The notes under the pieces: model-generated | Told to the model about the DNA's origin: nothing | The model's database searches: none | What the model saw: the letters and a program-made list of their open reading frames with translations, nothing else | Translations under genes and position numbers: made by a program | Shown: piece after piece, positions 52,235 to 63,055 of the stretch | Layout: each line of letters begins with the position of its first letter | How positions within the stretch are numbered: position 1 is the first letter of the stretch | Assembly: GCA_963854835.1 (NCBI GenBank) | Contig: OY978527.1 | Span: 27,431,029 to 27,495,028 of the forward strand | From: Megamerina dolium | Taxonomy: Eukaryota > Arthropoda > Insecta > Diptera > Megamerinidae | DNA length: 64,000 nucleotides | Reading direction: 5' to 3'

Positions 52235-52466
52235 CACATCGATGTAAATCTGTGACATTGTACATTGTGACATTGTTCTACAAAGAATAAAGAAATTAAA
52301 TCATTTTCTTCACACATATATACATAGCTAACAAGTAGGAACCACTCACCATCACTGCAACTCACAACTATCGAATCAGTCTCTAGTCTAGTCACATCTC
52401 CGTTAATTGTGTTTTACCACATCAATTGTGTAATTGCGCTTCAAAATCTGTAATATAATAGGTTAA
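52235..52466. repeat. Direct duplication, copy 2
   Basis: Matches 51443-51660. It contains an extra GACATTGTACATTGT near 52254-52270, itself a small tandem duplication. Confidence 0.8.
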
Positions 52467-52899
52467 TTTTTCAAGAAATGAGAGAAAAGAATATATTTTT
52501 TTAGTTTACTACACAATGGGCATTTCTGACTTAAGTATGTCCTCGAGAGAGAGAATTGTGCGTTTTATTTCATCTAATATATTCTAAAAACTTAAACTAC
52601 AAAGATTACTTAACAACTATTTATCTGTAGTTTTTTCCACTAATGTCTCTGTTATTACATATTTGTGTTACTTGGGATTTCTATTTATATAATTTAATTT
52701 TAATGTGTGGAGTTAGGGTTAATATTTAACTAAATGCTTTAAAATCCCTTAATTTCATTTATGTGTTTCCTATCGTCTAGTGTTTGTTTAGGATTAATAT
52801 TGTTCTTACGTTTAGCTGATGATTTGTATGATAAAATATAATGTATTAACTTAACTTAACTTTCTTAAAGTAAAGTATCGTCACTTTATATGCTGCTGA
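52467..52899. other. Region downstream of the E5 env fragment
   Basis: Should contain the 3' end of E5 if present, but no clear polypurine tract or LTR is seen. AT-rich, no ORF. Confidence 0.3.
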
Positions 52900-54060
52900 G
52901 TGTTACTAGGCGCTGTTGTTGTATGTTGTTTAACTCGATTTGATATTTTCGTTAAACCTTTCTTGTTTTATTCTCATTTGGCTTTGTTGGTAACATGTAC
53001 AAGATTGTATTAAGGTATAAATTATTAGTGCTGTTGCCAAAGTTCCGACTACGAAACAAATTATGGATTTTCCTTGGTTTTTCTCATTAGGGATTAGAAA
53101 TGTGGATATGTATGTTGTTAAATTTATAATCTGAATCTGGTCTTCAGAATTTCATTGTTCATTGTAACGGTTTTTTATGACATATTTTCATTGCTGTTGT
53201 GAGTTGTAGTGAATTATTCCATCTATGTTTGTTGAGTAGTTGAACTGGATAAGTTGGGTGTTCATTGTCTACCAAAATGTGCCCATTTCCAAGATGTTTA
53301 AATTTAATTTACAAATATAATTTCCTACATAATTTTTACACTTTGATATTCTTTTATATTCGTTGTTACATTGGGAAATCTTACGATCTAAGTTTACCAT
53401 GTTTGTGTGATAAAGAGTGTACATCGTATAACTTATATTTTTGTTTTAGTATAGGATATTTATAAATTGTTATGATTGATTGTCTAAAGTCTAAGATATG
53501 GATATCTGAATATTCTAAAATATTTATGATTGGAAGATCTAACTGTTCATGGCTTAATACTTCTATAACGTTTTGTATGTTTAGAGAGAATTCATTGTCT
53601 TTTGCAAAATTTATGGTGTTCGTAATTGATTTCAGTTCATCATATATTTCGGAAATTATTAGATTCTTATCTACTATGTTGAGGTCTATAGTTTCAAACA
53701 TTCTTTGAAATTGAGAATTTATTATTTTTTGTTTGTTATTGTTTTCGATTAATGCATTTAGGGTGTTTTGATTTCAATTAAATCAGTGTGGTCTGGAGCA
53801 CCAGTGATGCATTTTAAAATGGAACCAAGAAGGTTTAGTGATCTTTTGTCTCTGAAATTGTAAAGTAATAATTGTGTTTTCAGTGTTTCAATCTTGTTCA
53901 TTATTAGTTTTAGTTCGGGATTACTGTCAATGGTATAAGTTGAACGCATTATATCTTCGTATGGAGCTAATATTTTTGTTAAATTGGCTATATGGTATAT
54001 AATTGCTGGTTCGTTGTATGTGTATGGTGGATCCGATAGTATCATTACTTACTTCTGATC
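52900..54060 (-). pseudogene. env: Errantivirus E5 envelope fragment
   Basis: 53758-54045 reads the end of the surface subunit and RDKR, a furin-type site, followed by SLNLLGSILKCITGAPDHTD, equivalent to the E4 sequence SINFLGTALKIVAGTPDFDD. 53381-53701 continues the helical ectodomain in another frame, and 52950-53060 on minus gives a membrane anchor (VVGTLATALIIYTLIQS). Frames are broken at about 53710-53760 and again beyond 53381. E5 belongs with E4 rather than with E1 or E3. No gag or complete pol of this element is in the window. Confidence 0.75.
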
Positions 54061-54129
54061 TTCTAAATTTATAATCTTGTTACAAAGAACTGTTGACACA
54101 AAAAATAAGATTATTATTCTGTGCATGCT

Positions 54130-54345
54130 CTTACCCTAATGTTACCTTAATGTATAATTCGTCCTCTAGTCGTGGTTACTGTGTTTTCGTTGTCTGTTTT
54201 TACACAATGCTTTGCGTATTTGGCAACGTCTTTGCTTCTCCTGTGTGTTTTTGAATATATGATGCCTTTTGGTTTATACAATTTGTTTTCTATTTTTGTT
54301 GTGATATTGAAGAACTTTTTGTTGATGTAGAGTTCTTTAATACTG
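54130..54345 (-). pseudogene. pol: Probable integrase tail of E5
   Basis: Minus reading ELYINKKFFNITTK then YSKTHRRSKDVAKYAKH, a basic stretch of the kind that ends errantivirus integrases just before env. Open for about 70 codons to a stop near 54130. The link to pol is by position and composition only. Confidence 0.4.
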
Positions 54346-54519
54346 ATGAAGAGTATAAGGTAAGGTATAGTATTGATACTATTTACGTAAGTAAGTAGTA
54401 AAAAGTCAAGTAATCAAGAACGACAAGCGTTGTTTTTTCTTGCACAGTTTATTTGCGAATGAAACTTTTTACATATGTACAAACAGTAGAAGTATGTTAA
54501 TAAGCAATAAGAATAATTA

Positions 54520-54823
54520 GGAATAAAAGAGATAGCACAATAAGAACTTTTTGACATATAAAGTAAGTGCTGTAAAGTTTTGAAAAAGTCTCAGAGTAAT
54601 TAACTCCATATTTCTGCGCACTTCATGTCGAAACAAATCTTGCTTCGAACCGATCAATATGTCCAAGTTTATTTCGCTTAAGGCTGAATACCCACTTACA
54701 ACCAATAGCCTTTTGTCCTTTCGGCAAATTACACAGCTTCCAAGTCTCATTCTTCAAAAGATAGTTATACTCCTCCTGCATTGCGTTATACCATTCTTGG
54801 TATAATTTCAATATCAATACCAA
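54520..54823 (-). pseudogene. pol: copia reverse transcriptase, start only
   Basis: EWYNAMQEEYNYLLKNETW and AIGCKWVFSLKRNKLGHIDRFEARFV are the first Ty1/copia RT motifs; the next block (YSETF region) follows in another frame to about 54530. The catalytic YVDD and RNase H are absent, so the element is 3' truncated between about 54345 and 54520. Confidence 0.8.
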
Positions 54824-55191
54824 GTGTTTCTTTTAAAGACGATGGTTCAACAAAGTATACATCTCTGCTGCTTTCGATGTAACAGACCATCACGTACTCT
54901 TTGCCTTTGGCTCGGAATTTCTTGTTTTGTACTTTATCCGATGCTAATGCTAATGAACCAAATATATTTAAATGAAATACTGTTGGCTTACATTTGTTCC
55001 ACGTTTCAAAAGGTGTTTTATCGGCCAGTGCTTTTGTAGGAGATATATTTTCAAGTATACGGCGGTATTTATTGCTTCCGCCCACATATCTTCATCTAGG
55101 CCTGTATCAACTAATATGCTTCTAGCCATCTCGACTAGGGTACTATTAAAACGTTCGGCTACACCGTTTTGCTGCGGTGTATATGGAACTA
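54786..55191 (-). pseudogene. pol: copia integrase, 3' part
   Basis: Integrase end (SPTKALADKTPFETWNKCKPTVFHLNIFGSLA, the copia-specific GKKP-like region, and KEYVMVCYIESS) up to the Tigger target site at 55190. The integrase core with the catalytic residues lies on the other side at 57303-57555. Confidence 0.8.
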
Positions 55192-55499
55192 CAGTGCAAT
55201 CCGGTTATAATGGACTCAACGGGACCATGTCAAATTGTCCATTATAACCGAGTGTCCATCTAATCAGAATATAAAATTTTTAACTCAAAAAGTAAATTCA
55301 ATGTGTTTTATTTATTAAATCAATAAAGTTTATGCATAAAAATATAAAATTAAGAAAATAATGAGTTTAATTAAGTCTTTTGAAAAAAGTCAGTGATTAT
55401 CTTTTGGGTGAATGCCTTATTGGCAAAATCTTTTTGTAGTGTGATTTCGACTTTATTGAGCAAATTGATTGCATCTGAACTATTCTCTTTTTGTTGAAA

Positions 55500-56941
55500 T
55501 TATAGCTTCAGTTTCTTAAAACAATTCAGAGCGTCTTCTATTTTTATTATAGTTTCGGGCTGTGCTAAATCTTCATCACCGGAGTCTTCTTCAAGCAGCT
55601 CGTGCAGAAAGTCTTGAATTAAGTCATTGTCTGAGTGTTCTTCTGTGGCTATAATATTCTCGTCAATCCTTGAATATTCATCAAACTTGCTTAAAACCAT
55701 TACGTTATTTATTTCGACAAGTTTGCTTAAAGGTTCATCGTCCTCCGGGTCGAAATTTAATCCATCAGGAATGTCTTTTACCAGACCAGCATGTCGAAAA
55801 CAGTTTCTTATGGTTTCCTTAGAGACACTTTCCCATGCAACACTTAACATATTGACAGCATCTAAAAGACTCACAGCTTTTGTCGGGTTTGCTTCTTCAG
55901 GAAGGTCCATAATTTTCATCAGAAGCTGCTTTCTATAAGATTGTTTCAAGCTATTAATGACACCTTGATCCATAGGCTGAAGAACCGATGTAGTATTAGG
56001 CGGAAGAAAATGTAGTTTAATGTTGTGAAGATGAACTTGAGGATGAGCAGGGCAATTATCTACTAATAGCAAAATTTTAGTCTTGGCTTTTATAACTTCA
56101 CAATCCCATTTCTTTAAATAGTCAGTAAAGGTCTGAGAAGTCATCCAGGATTTGTTGTTAGCACAATAATCTACCGGCAACGTTTTAACGTTTTTAAAGC
56201 ATCTGGGGTTGTTATATTTTCCTGAAAGCAGACATTGTTCAGAAACAGCGGATTGTATTAAATTATATTTAAAACTTACCAATAACTAATAATTTTCGTT
56301 TTACCGTGCCCGATGCATTAGCACAAATCATGGCAGTTATTCTTTCTTTAGACATTTTTCCACCACTGCATGTTTCACCTTTGATCTTATGTGTTTTGTC
56401 AGGCAGCATCTTATAGAAAATTCCCGTTTCGTCCGCGTTTAAAATGTTGTCCATGGAATAATTGTTACTTATTGTAGGCCAGGTTTGTAATAGCCAGTCA
56501 TTTGTAACACTTTGGTCCACAGAAGCCGATTCACCACAAATTTTGCCGAAGCAAAATGCCTCTTTTTAAATTTGTCTAGCCATCCGGAACTGCATTTAAA
56601 ATTAGCACCGAAAGCTTCTCCGAATTCATTGGCTTTCATCATTAGCATTGGACCACTTACTGGAAAATTATTGGCCCTTTTCTGCTGAAACCATTTAAAC
56701 AGTAATTCATCAACTTGAGGATGTGTCGCAAATCTCATTTTTTTCTCTTGTCGTTGACTTTCCAATCATTTTTAATTTTTTCCCGATTAATCCATATGTT
56801 CGAAACAGTCTGTTTTTTTAGGCTTTTGTTCAAGCAAATGTCAGCTTGTCCTCCTTCAATTTCGCATATCATTGTATATTTTTCATGCAATGTAAATGCT
56901 CGCTTTTTATTATTTTCCGACATTTTTCTTAAAATTAACAA
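55500..56941 (-). pseudogene. Tigger-like transposase with a 58-base intron
   Basis: MSENNKKRAFTLHEKYTMI starts the N-terminal HTH (56923). The CENP-B HTH follows (FKWFQQKRANNFPVSG...GWLDKFKKRH). The DDE domain has D in ADETGIFYKM, D in LLVDNCPAH and D in LQPMDQGVI. The C-terminal tail is acidic (EEDSGDEDL). An intron (GTAAGT...TTTCAG, 56222-56279) separates KLLVIG from KYNNPRCF and restores the frame when removed. Two one-base frameshifts, one in an A-run near 56745 and one near 56545, break the protein. Either they are real decay or assembly errors. Confidence 0.85.
56222..56279 (-). other. Phase-1 intron in the Tigger-like transposase
   Basis: Donor GTAAGT and acceptor CTTTCAG on minus. 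58 bases, not a multiple of three; splicing joins the G of a glycine codon to GA and restores the conserved reading frame. Without splicing a TAA follows at once. Confidence 0.75.
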
Positions 56942-57009
56942 CTCTCAATGAAAAGCCAACGAACGTCACTTTCAGCCCACCGCAGAAGTTGTTTGCCTTC
57001 TTTGACTTA

Positions 57010-57300
57010 TTTCCAAGAAAAAATGAACATTTTCTGCTGCAGAGACTGATTGTGTCTCTTGATCGAATTCGGGGAAGTACAAAATTTTGCTTATTGCCAA
57101 CTTTGTTTTGAAATTTGATTTTGAAAGCTTCGGTTATAATGGACAAAATCCGATTTTATTGTCTATTATAACCGGAGTCCATTATAACCGAGTCTATTTT
57201 AACCGAGTTTTTTACATATGTTTGAACTGGGACTTGACAAAGAGGTACATAATAACAGAGTTTCCATCTTAAGCGAGTCCATTATAAATGGATTACACTG
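57010..57300. repeat. Iterated subterminal motif of the Tigger element
   Basis: Right arm (57130-57290) holds repeated variants of ATTATAACCGAGTCCATT, matching copies at 55200-55260 in the left arm. Likely transposase-binding repeats. Confidence 0.65.
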
Positions 57301-57302
57301 TA

Positions 57303-57570
57303 TTAGTTGTCTCTTAACACCATTATTTTTCAAATACTCATCAAATGCATTATTTACGTACTCAGTACCATTATCGCTACGTAAAATTTTAATCTTCTTA
57401 TCAGTTTGTCGTTCAACCATATCTTTAAATGTTTTAAATACTTCAAAAACTTCGCTTTTTGAATTATTAAAATAAACGAATACAAATCTCGTTTTATCAT
57501 CGATAAATGTAATAAAATCCACCAACTGAAGCCTTATTATTAGGACCTCATACATCGCTATGAATAATCT
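57303..57570 (-). pseudogene. pol: copia integrase core
   Basis: FITFIDDKTRFVFVYF carries the first catalytic region, then KILRSDNGTEYVNNAFDEYLKNNGV with the second D; the chain runs into the Tigger insertion, after which the block with E (around NRTLVEMARS-type sequence, 55110-55190) follows. Frame continuity at 57540-57570 is broken by stops. Typical Ty1/copia order. Confidence 0.8.
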
Positions 57571-58282
57571 ACAGTGTTTCTTCTGACTTACTTTCAGAAT
57601 GTTGACATGGTTTTACTGAACATTTACTTTTAAAACATACTGTACAGTTTATGTCTTCTGGTATGGCATTCAAATTAAGTCCATGTACAAGTTGCTGCTT
57701 TATTATTTCATTCAAGCTATTAAAATTCAAGTGTCCATAACGACCGTGCCATTTCATTGCCGGTTGTAGCGAATCATTTGCAAAGTATAAAGAATTACGT
57801 CCTTCATTTCATATAAGAATAACTTACCAACTCTTTTGGCATTGAATACAATTTCACTCTCTCATCTTTTATAGTTGCTACATTTCTACAGAAATCTACA
57901 GTATAATTATTTTCCACTGCTTTTACAACTTCTAAAAACTTGCACTGTCCTGGTGGTATGTATAAAACATTTTCAATAAAACATCAAACTTTTTTCCTTT
58001 TATTCGACTTGTTCGCGACCACAAGCTTCAACATAATTTTCTTCAGCTAATACAAACTTCTCTTTATGTTCTTCAAACACTTCGAACATGTCTCTTGATT
58101 GACACATATGTGCGGTTGTAGCGATGTCAACACACCATGCATTGTGGTTTAACACACCATTCAATGCGGCAAATATAGAAAAAGATTTCATTTCGCTTTT
58201 GTTTTGTTCTTTCTTTGCTTCTCTGCATTGCGCTGCATAATAGCCGAAGCCCATAAAATACTTTATATAAGTAATTTTTATT
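57569..58282 (-). pseudogene. gag-pol: copia gag end, protease and pre-integrase zinc region
   Basis: 57569-57757 holds the GAG pre-integrase domain (WHGRYGHLNFNSLNEI, CTVCFKSKCS). 57990-58254 holds the protease with WCVDIATTAHMC at the active site. The expected D(S/T)G-type triad here reads D-I-A, so the residues after Asp have changed. A degraded CCHC knuckle (GFGYYAAQC; His and two Cys replaced) lies at 58225-58270. Stops near 57790 and 57985. Upstream gag is cut by E4 at about 58283; any remainder would be beyond the right edge. Confidence 0.7.
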
Positions 58283-58550
58283 CAACTTTATAGTCTGCTT
58301 GTCCAGGAACAATTGAATTACAGAAAATTTACAAACTAAGAACTAAGCCTGTCCAACTGAACGGAATTGCTGATGCAAACTTTTTGCTTATTGAAATAAC
58401 ATAAACATAAAACAGTGCCAGAGGTTTAATGTTACTTAGCTGTGACAACGTTTGTTTGTTCAGCAGCGGCCACACATTCTGCTGACTGAGCACTGCAGTC
58501 ACGTAACCACAAGTCAATGTCCGTCGCTTTGCTGGACGATAGCGTTAACT
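58283..58550 (-). repeat. E4 3' LTR (left boundary approximate)
   Basis: Begins AGTTAACGC on minus right after the purine tract, as in gypsy-type LTRs. The far boundary near 58283 is set where copia gag sequence resumes and may be off by tens of bases, because the partner LTR is outside the window. Confidence 0.55.
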
Positions 58551-59924
58551 CCTCCCTCGTTTAAGTTAAGGCCGTCCTCGGCCTTCTTAAGACTGTCGAT
58601 AATAGTTTGGACGTGGTATTGTTGACGGGCTTTCCTCTTTTTTAAATATAGTCTATGGAGGAAGAAACACACGAGAACGATGACAACTACGGCAGAAATG
58701 AACATCCAAGGTCTGGTCTTTAGCTCTTCTCTTATCTGACCGATATAGTGCAGGTTTTCGATGTTCATCCTTTGTAGGTACGGTAGGCTCAGTATTTCTT
58801 GATGTTGTGTAATATTTATTAAAGTGGATGTAGCTGAGGCTGGAGACCTTCTAACGATGTTTCTTTCGTTTCGATATAATGATCCGTTGATTTTTACTTC
58901 GTCATTGAAGGTGAGCAAATATGTTCCGGAGACGGTTTTCTCGGTACCATCAACAACAATTGTTAGAGGGTTCAGATGGCTCGGTCGGGTGCTGCAGTGA
59001 GCGACACCGCCAGCATGAAGCTGTTGAGCACACGTCGGCCCAGGTATTTGTCTACAGAATGTTGTTGTCAGCGTTGCGCTGCAATTTGCGATTACTATCA
59101 GGCGATTTCCGCAGTCCGCGATAAGGTTACATCCAGCAAAATGGAGAATTGTAGAGTTATGTTGGACAGGATATAAAGTTAGTTTCTTACAGACTATATC
59201 TGGCTTAGGATACTTTATAATAAAATGCAAAAATTGATTGTCTAATAAAACTTTTACATAGGAAACTTCTATTACATCCGCTACAGTTATATTTGCAGTA
59301 GTTTTCAAATCATTAGAGTCCAAAATTTGAGGGTTTGCCAATCCGATCTTCGCGAGAGTAATAGACAAAGTTAGGCTTTCTATTTCTGAAATCAAAATTC
59401 TGTCTCTTGCGAGCAGTGTTTCATACAAATGTTCTGTGTCAGTTTTTGTTTTTGTGCTATTTAGGATGATATTTACTGTGTCCGTCAATTTGTTTATTTG
59501 TTCTTGTGTCTTTGTATTTATAAGTACCTGTCTATTTTCTGAGTCAATTAGTTCTTGCTGACTAAATTTTATTTTTTCGAAGTCATCAAAATCTGGCGTC
59601 CCTGCAACTATTTTCAAAGCGGTGCCCAAAAAATTGATGCTTCTCGCATGTCTGTGGTGAACGTCCATAGTAGACAAAAGTGTCCTTATCTGTTCGATGT
59701 CTGAGTCCAGTATCTTTCTCATATGTGACTGAGGAAATAGGTTCGTAAGTCCTTTGGTTTCATCGGCCATTTCTGAATACGTTGCGAGGTTTGATGTATG
59801 CCTTAAATATCCAAATTCCCGCCAGATCGTCACATCTCCATCTATTATTGGAATATAGTTCGCATGGGAATAGTCGGTCAATTTAGCTGTCGATACCGCG
59901 GCGAAGAGAAGTACAATTATAATC
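58514..59924 (-). CDS. env: E4 envelope glycoprotein, uninterrupted
   Basis: Open from a splice acceptor at 59925 (TTTCGTTTAG on minus) to a stop at 58514 inside the 3' LTR, about 470 codons. A signal peptide (IIIVLLFAAVSTA) follows the acceptor, so the start codon is expected from an upstream exon. An RHAR minimal cleavage site before SINFLGTALKIVAGTPD corresponds to the fusion-peptide region. A helical ectodomain, several cysteines (CNLIADCG, CRQIPGPTC), a membrane anchor (MFISAVVVIVLVCFFLHRLY) and a 50-residue tail complete it. It looks intact. Family role: membrane fusion in particle entry. Confidence 0.85.
58551..58560 (-). promoter_or_regulatory. E4 polypurine tract
   Basis: ACGAGGGAGG on minus next to the LTR. 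It also encodes part of the Env C-terminus, since the env frame reads through it into the LTR. Confidence 0.7.
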
Positions 59925-59935
59925 CTAAACGAAAT
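59925..59935 (-). promoter_or_regulatory. E4 env splice acceptor
   Basis: TTTCGTTTAG followed by GATTATAATTG on minus, directly before the signal peptide codons and downstream of the pol stop at 59992. Errantivirus env is made from a spliced RNA. Confidence 0.55.
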
Positions 59936-59991
59936 ACCAAACTTTGAGTAGTGGAATATTAAACTTAATTATCTTAAGTCTCCTCCTTGTC

Positions 59992-62900
59992 TTAAATCTC
60001 CTTGTGGACCACCCTCCCTTTTATAAGAACTGTTGTTCCTAGGTCTGCTTGCACTGTTTCTTCGACATACAGGGGTGTAAGTTTATTTCCCAGCCTTCTA
60101 TTTGTTTTTACCATTACCTTATCTCCTACCTGAAAATTTCTGTTCTTTCGGGTTTCATTAAGCCTTTGCATTTGAAGTTCTTGGGCTTTATGAACCCTAT
60201 TTCTGATTTCGGTCTCTAATTCCAAGAGGGACGCATGGATTACGTCAATCGGACGTCTATTCGTGACTGAATGGATGGTTCTATTGTATTCTATGGTAGA
60301 CTGGAGTATCAATTTTACTGTATCGTCAATGCATTTCCCTATTTTTAAGCATCGTGCGATCTCTAGGAGGGTACTGTGAAATCTTTCCACTTGTCCATTT
60401 GACGTGCTATGGAGTGGTGGAGCGTTTATTATTTGCACATTAAACTGGGTCCGCAGTAATGAAGTAATAGTTTCCGAATTCAAAGAAGGCTCATTATCGC
60501 AGAATATGGTTTTGGTGCCATGGTAAAAGTTTAAAAGTTGCAGAATTGGTGGCACCAGGTCTGTAATTGTTCTCGAAGCGATTGGTTGCACAATCGCGAA
60601 TTTTGAAAATTTGTCTATAGAAGTTAGAAAATATTTTTTCTCTGTTGAAAATATATCGATGTGAAGCATTTCGCCCACGTACGAAGGAATAGGTGTTTCG
60701 CCAAGGACATGCTTTTTCGGATGGCGATCATATTTGGTTTTTTGACAGATTTTGCAGCTTGCGACAACCCGGTTTGCTAGTTGGGTCATCTTAGGAAAAA
60801 AGTAGTCCTCTAAAATTTGCTTTGTGTTTTCTTGCGCAGCTCTATGAGCCCTATTATGTTCTGTAAGCACGATTTCTCTTTGCTCATCTTGGTTGAAGAT
60901 GTCAACTACGAATTTTTTTGAATAACGAAAGGCCGTTGATGGGAATGTTTCAATTAGTCTATGTTGAATCAGTGCTAGCGTTGCAAGGTCGCAATGAATA
61001 GCATTTACTACGTCTTCTTTTACTGCGTCGCACACTGCTTCAAAAAGCGTTTTTCTATCCGAGAAATATATGAGATGCCTGGTTTTTTTTCCAAAAACTA
61101 TAATAGTGCGCTTTGATGGAATAGTGTCTTCCTTAATTATTATCTGGTTTTGAAAACAGTTGACCGGTTTGTCAGTAGGCTCAACAGTGTAAGTTAATGA
61201 CATTTCGCTGTGCATTGTGGCTAAATCAGATTGTGCATCCTCCTCGAGGACATGAATATTTTGTCGTGACAACGCATCTGCAACATGATTTTCTCTACCT
61301 GGCTTGTAGAAAATCTGAGCATTGTGCTCATCGATAAAGGCTTTCCACCGCTTTATTTTAGCGTTTGGATTTCGATCCGAAACCGCAAACGTAAGAGGCT
61401 GGTCAGTAAAAATGTTTAGGTTTTTAACGTCATACAAGTAGTTCCTAAGGCACTTTAGAGCCCACACTATGGCAAGCAACTCTCGTTCGTTGGTTGCGAA
61501 ATTTGTTTCCCTATCTTTCAAGGTCCTTGAAATCATCGTGATTGGTCTTCCATCTTGAGACAAGACTGCCCCTAAACCACACGATGAAGCGTCTGTTGTC
61601 AAATCAAACGGCTTTTTGTAATCCGGGTAGAGTAACATGACGTCTTCGGAAGTCAACACTTCTTTTAGTCTCCTAAAAGCTTGGTATTGATTTTCGTCAA
61701 GGTTGATTGGTAGTTTCTTTGACTGAGTAGCGCTTATCTTGCCGTTTTCGCCTTTAAGTATGTCTGTTAAAGGTTTTGCTATTGTTGCGAAATCCTTAAT
61801 GAAACACCTATAGTAGCTAGCCAGACCCAAGAAGGACCTTAGGTTAAATAACGTAGTGGGTTGCTCGTAATTTTGAATAGCCTCAACCTTGCTAGGGCTC
61901 GTCGCGATTCCGTTCCGAGACACCATAAATCCCAAATATTCGACCTTTTCCTTGAAAAAGTTTGACTTTTCGCGAGAGACCCTCATGTTAGCTTCGTATA
62001 AGCTATCCAGGACCCAAGCGATATGTTTGACTTGATCTCTCATGTTTTCTGAAAAAATAATTACGTCGTCAACGTAAACATAGCATGATTTTCCTATTTG
62101 CTCTCTGAGCACATCGTCAATCGCCCTTTGAAAAATGCTAGGAGCATTTTTTAAGCCAAAAGGCAGCCTACAGAACTCGTATTTGCCATTTCCCACTGAG
62201 AATGCAGTTTTTTCTCTGTCCCGTTCGGCGAGTAAAATTTGGTGAAAACCTGACTTGAGGTCAAGTGTTGTGAAATACCTTGATCTTCCTAGGTTTGACA
62301 ATATAACGTTGACATTCGGAATTGGGTATTTGTCGGCTATAGTTTTTGAATTTAATTTTCTAAAGTCTACAACAAGTCGTTTTTTTTTATTCCCGTATTC
62401 ATCGGTGCCCTATTTGTCTACTACCCAGATGGGATTGTTATATGGAGACCTTGATGGCCTTATTATGCCATCTTTTAATAAATTACTAGTTTCTTTATTA
62501 ACAAAATCAGCCACTCCCATTGGATATGGGTATAGCCTTGAATAGACAGGGTCCTCATTTTCAGTGCGAATAGTTGCCACAATATTAGTATTGAAGGGAA
62601 GTGCTTCATTTGGTTCTGCAAACACCCCCATCCGATTCCTCAACATTTTTCGGAACTCTTCTGATATTTCCTGAGGAACCTCTATATTTTCTAAACCTAT
62701 GAAGTTTACATTTTCGCAATTAAGAAATTGTATGGGCTCTGGTCCTGAATTTACTCTCAACTCTTTGTTCTTAAAGTCCAGCGTTGCGTTTACTTGAGTC
62801 AATAAATCAAGGCCAATTATGCCATCGAATGTGGAGAGGTTGTGCAGTATAAAAAAGGTAGCATTTGTATTAAATAAATTTATGAAACATTTTTGTTTAA

Positions 62901-63055
62901 CGGTAGTAGACCCATGGATAGATTTTACTATAAATGGTTTTTTCGCTGATTTTATATGCTTTAATTCAGGCAATGGCTTAATATAGTTTTTCGATGCTCC
63001 CGTATCTACTAAAAATTTGATTACTCTCCCTGCGATCCTTCTCTCTATGTACGGG
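59992..63055 (-). pseudogene. pol: E4 pol, one in-frame stop
   Basis: One frame throughout: protease (KFLVDTGAS, IIGLDLL), RT (KRLVVDFRKLN, LDLKSGFHQI, catalytic YVDD in YVYVDDVIIFS), RNase H (TTDASSCGLGA, ERELLAIVWAL, NHVADALSR), and integrase (HNRAHR...CKIC, D in HIDIFSTEKKYF, D in FCDNEPS, E in SNGQVERFHS). The only break is a TAG at 62410-62412 between protease and RT. In RNase H the expected TDH-QPL motif reads TDQPL, so the His codon is missing. Pol opens -1 of gag, overlapping its last codons. Confidence 0.9.

Larger units (their letters stand above)
55192..57300 (-). mobile_element. pogo/Tigger-type transposon inside copia
   Basis: TIRs of about 26 bases (CAGTGCAATCCGGTTATAAT and, inverted, CAGTGTAATCCATTTATAAT) with TA on both sides (55190-55191 and 57301-57302). 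Length 2109. Copia integrase sequence is continuous across the site. Subterminal copies of ATTATAACCGAGTC lie in both arms (two left, at least four right). Contains a transposase with HTH, CENP-B-type and DDE domains. Confidence 0.92.
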
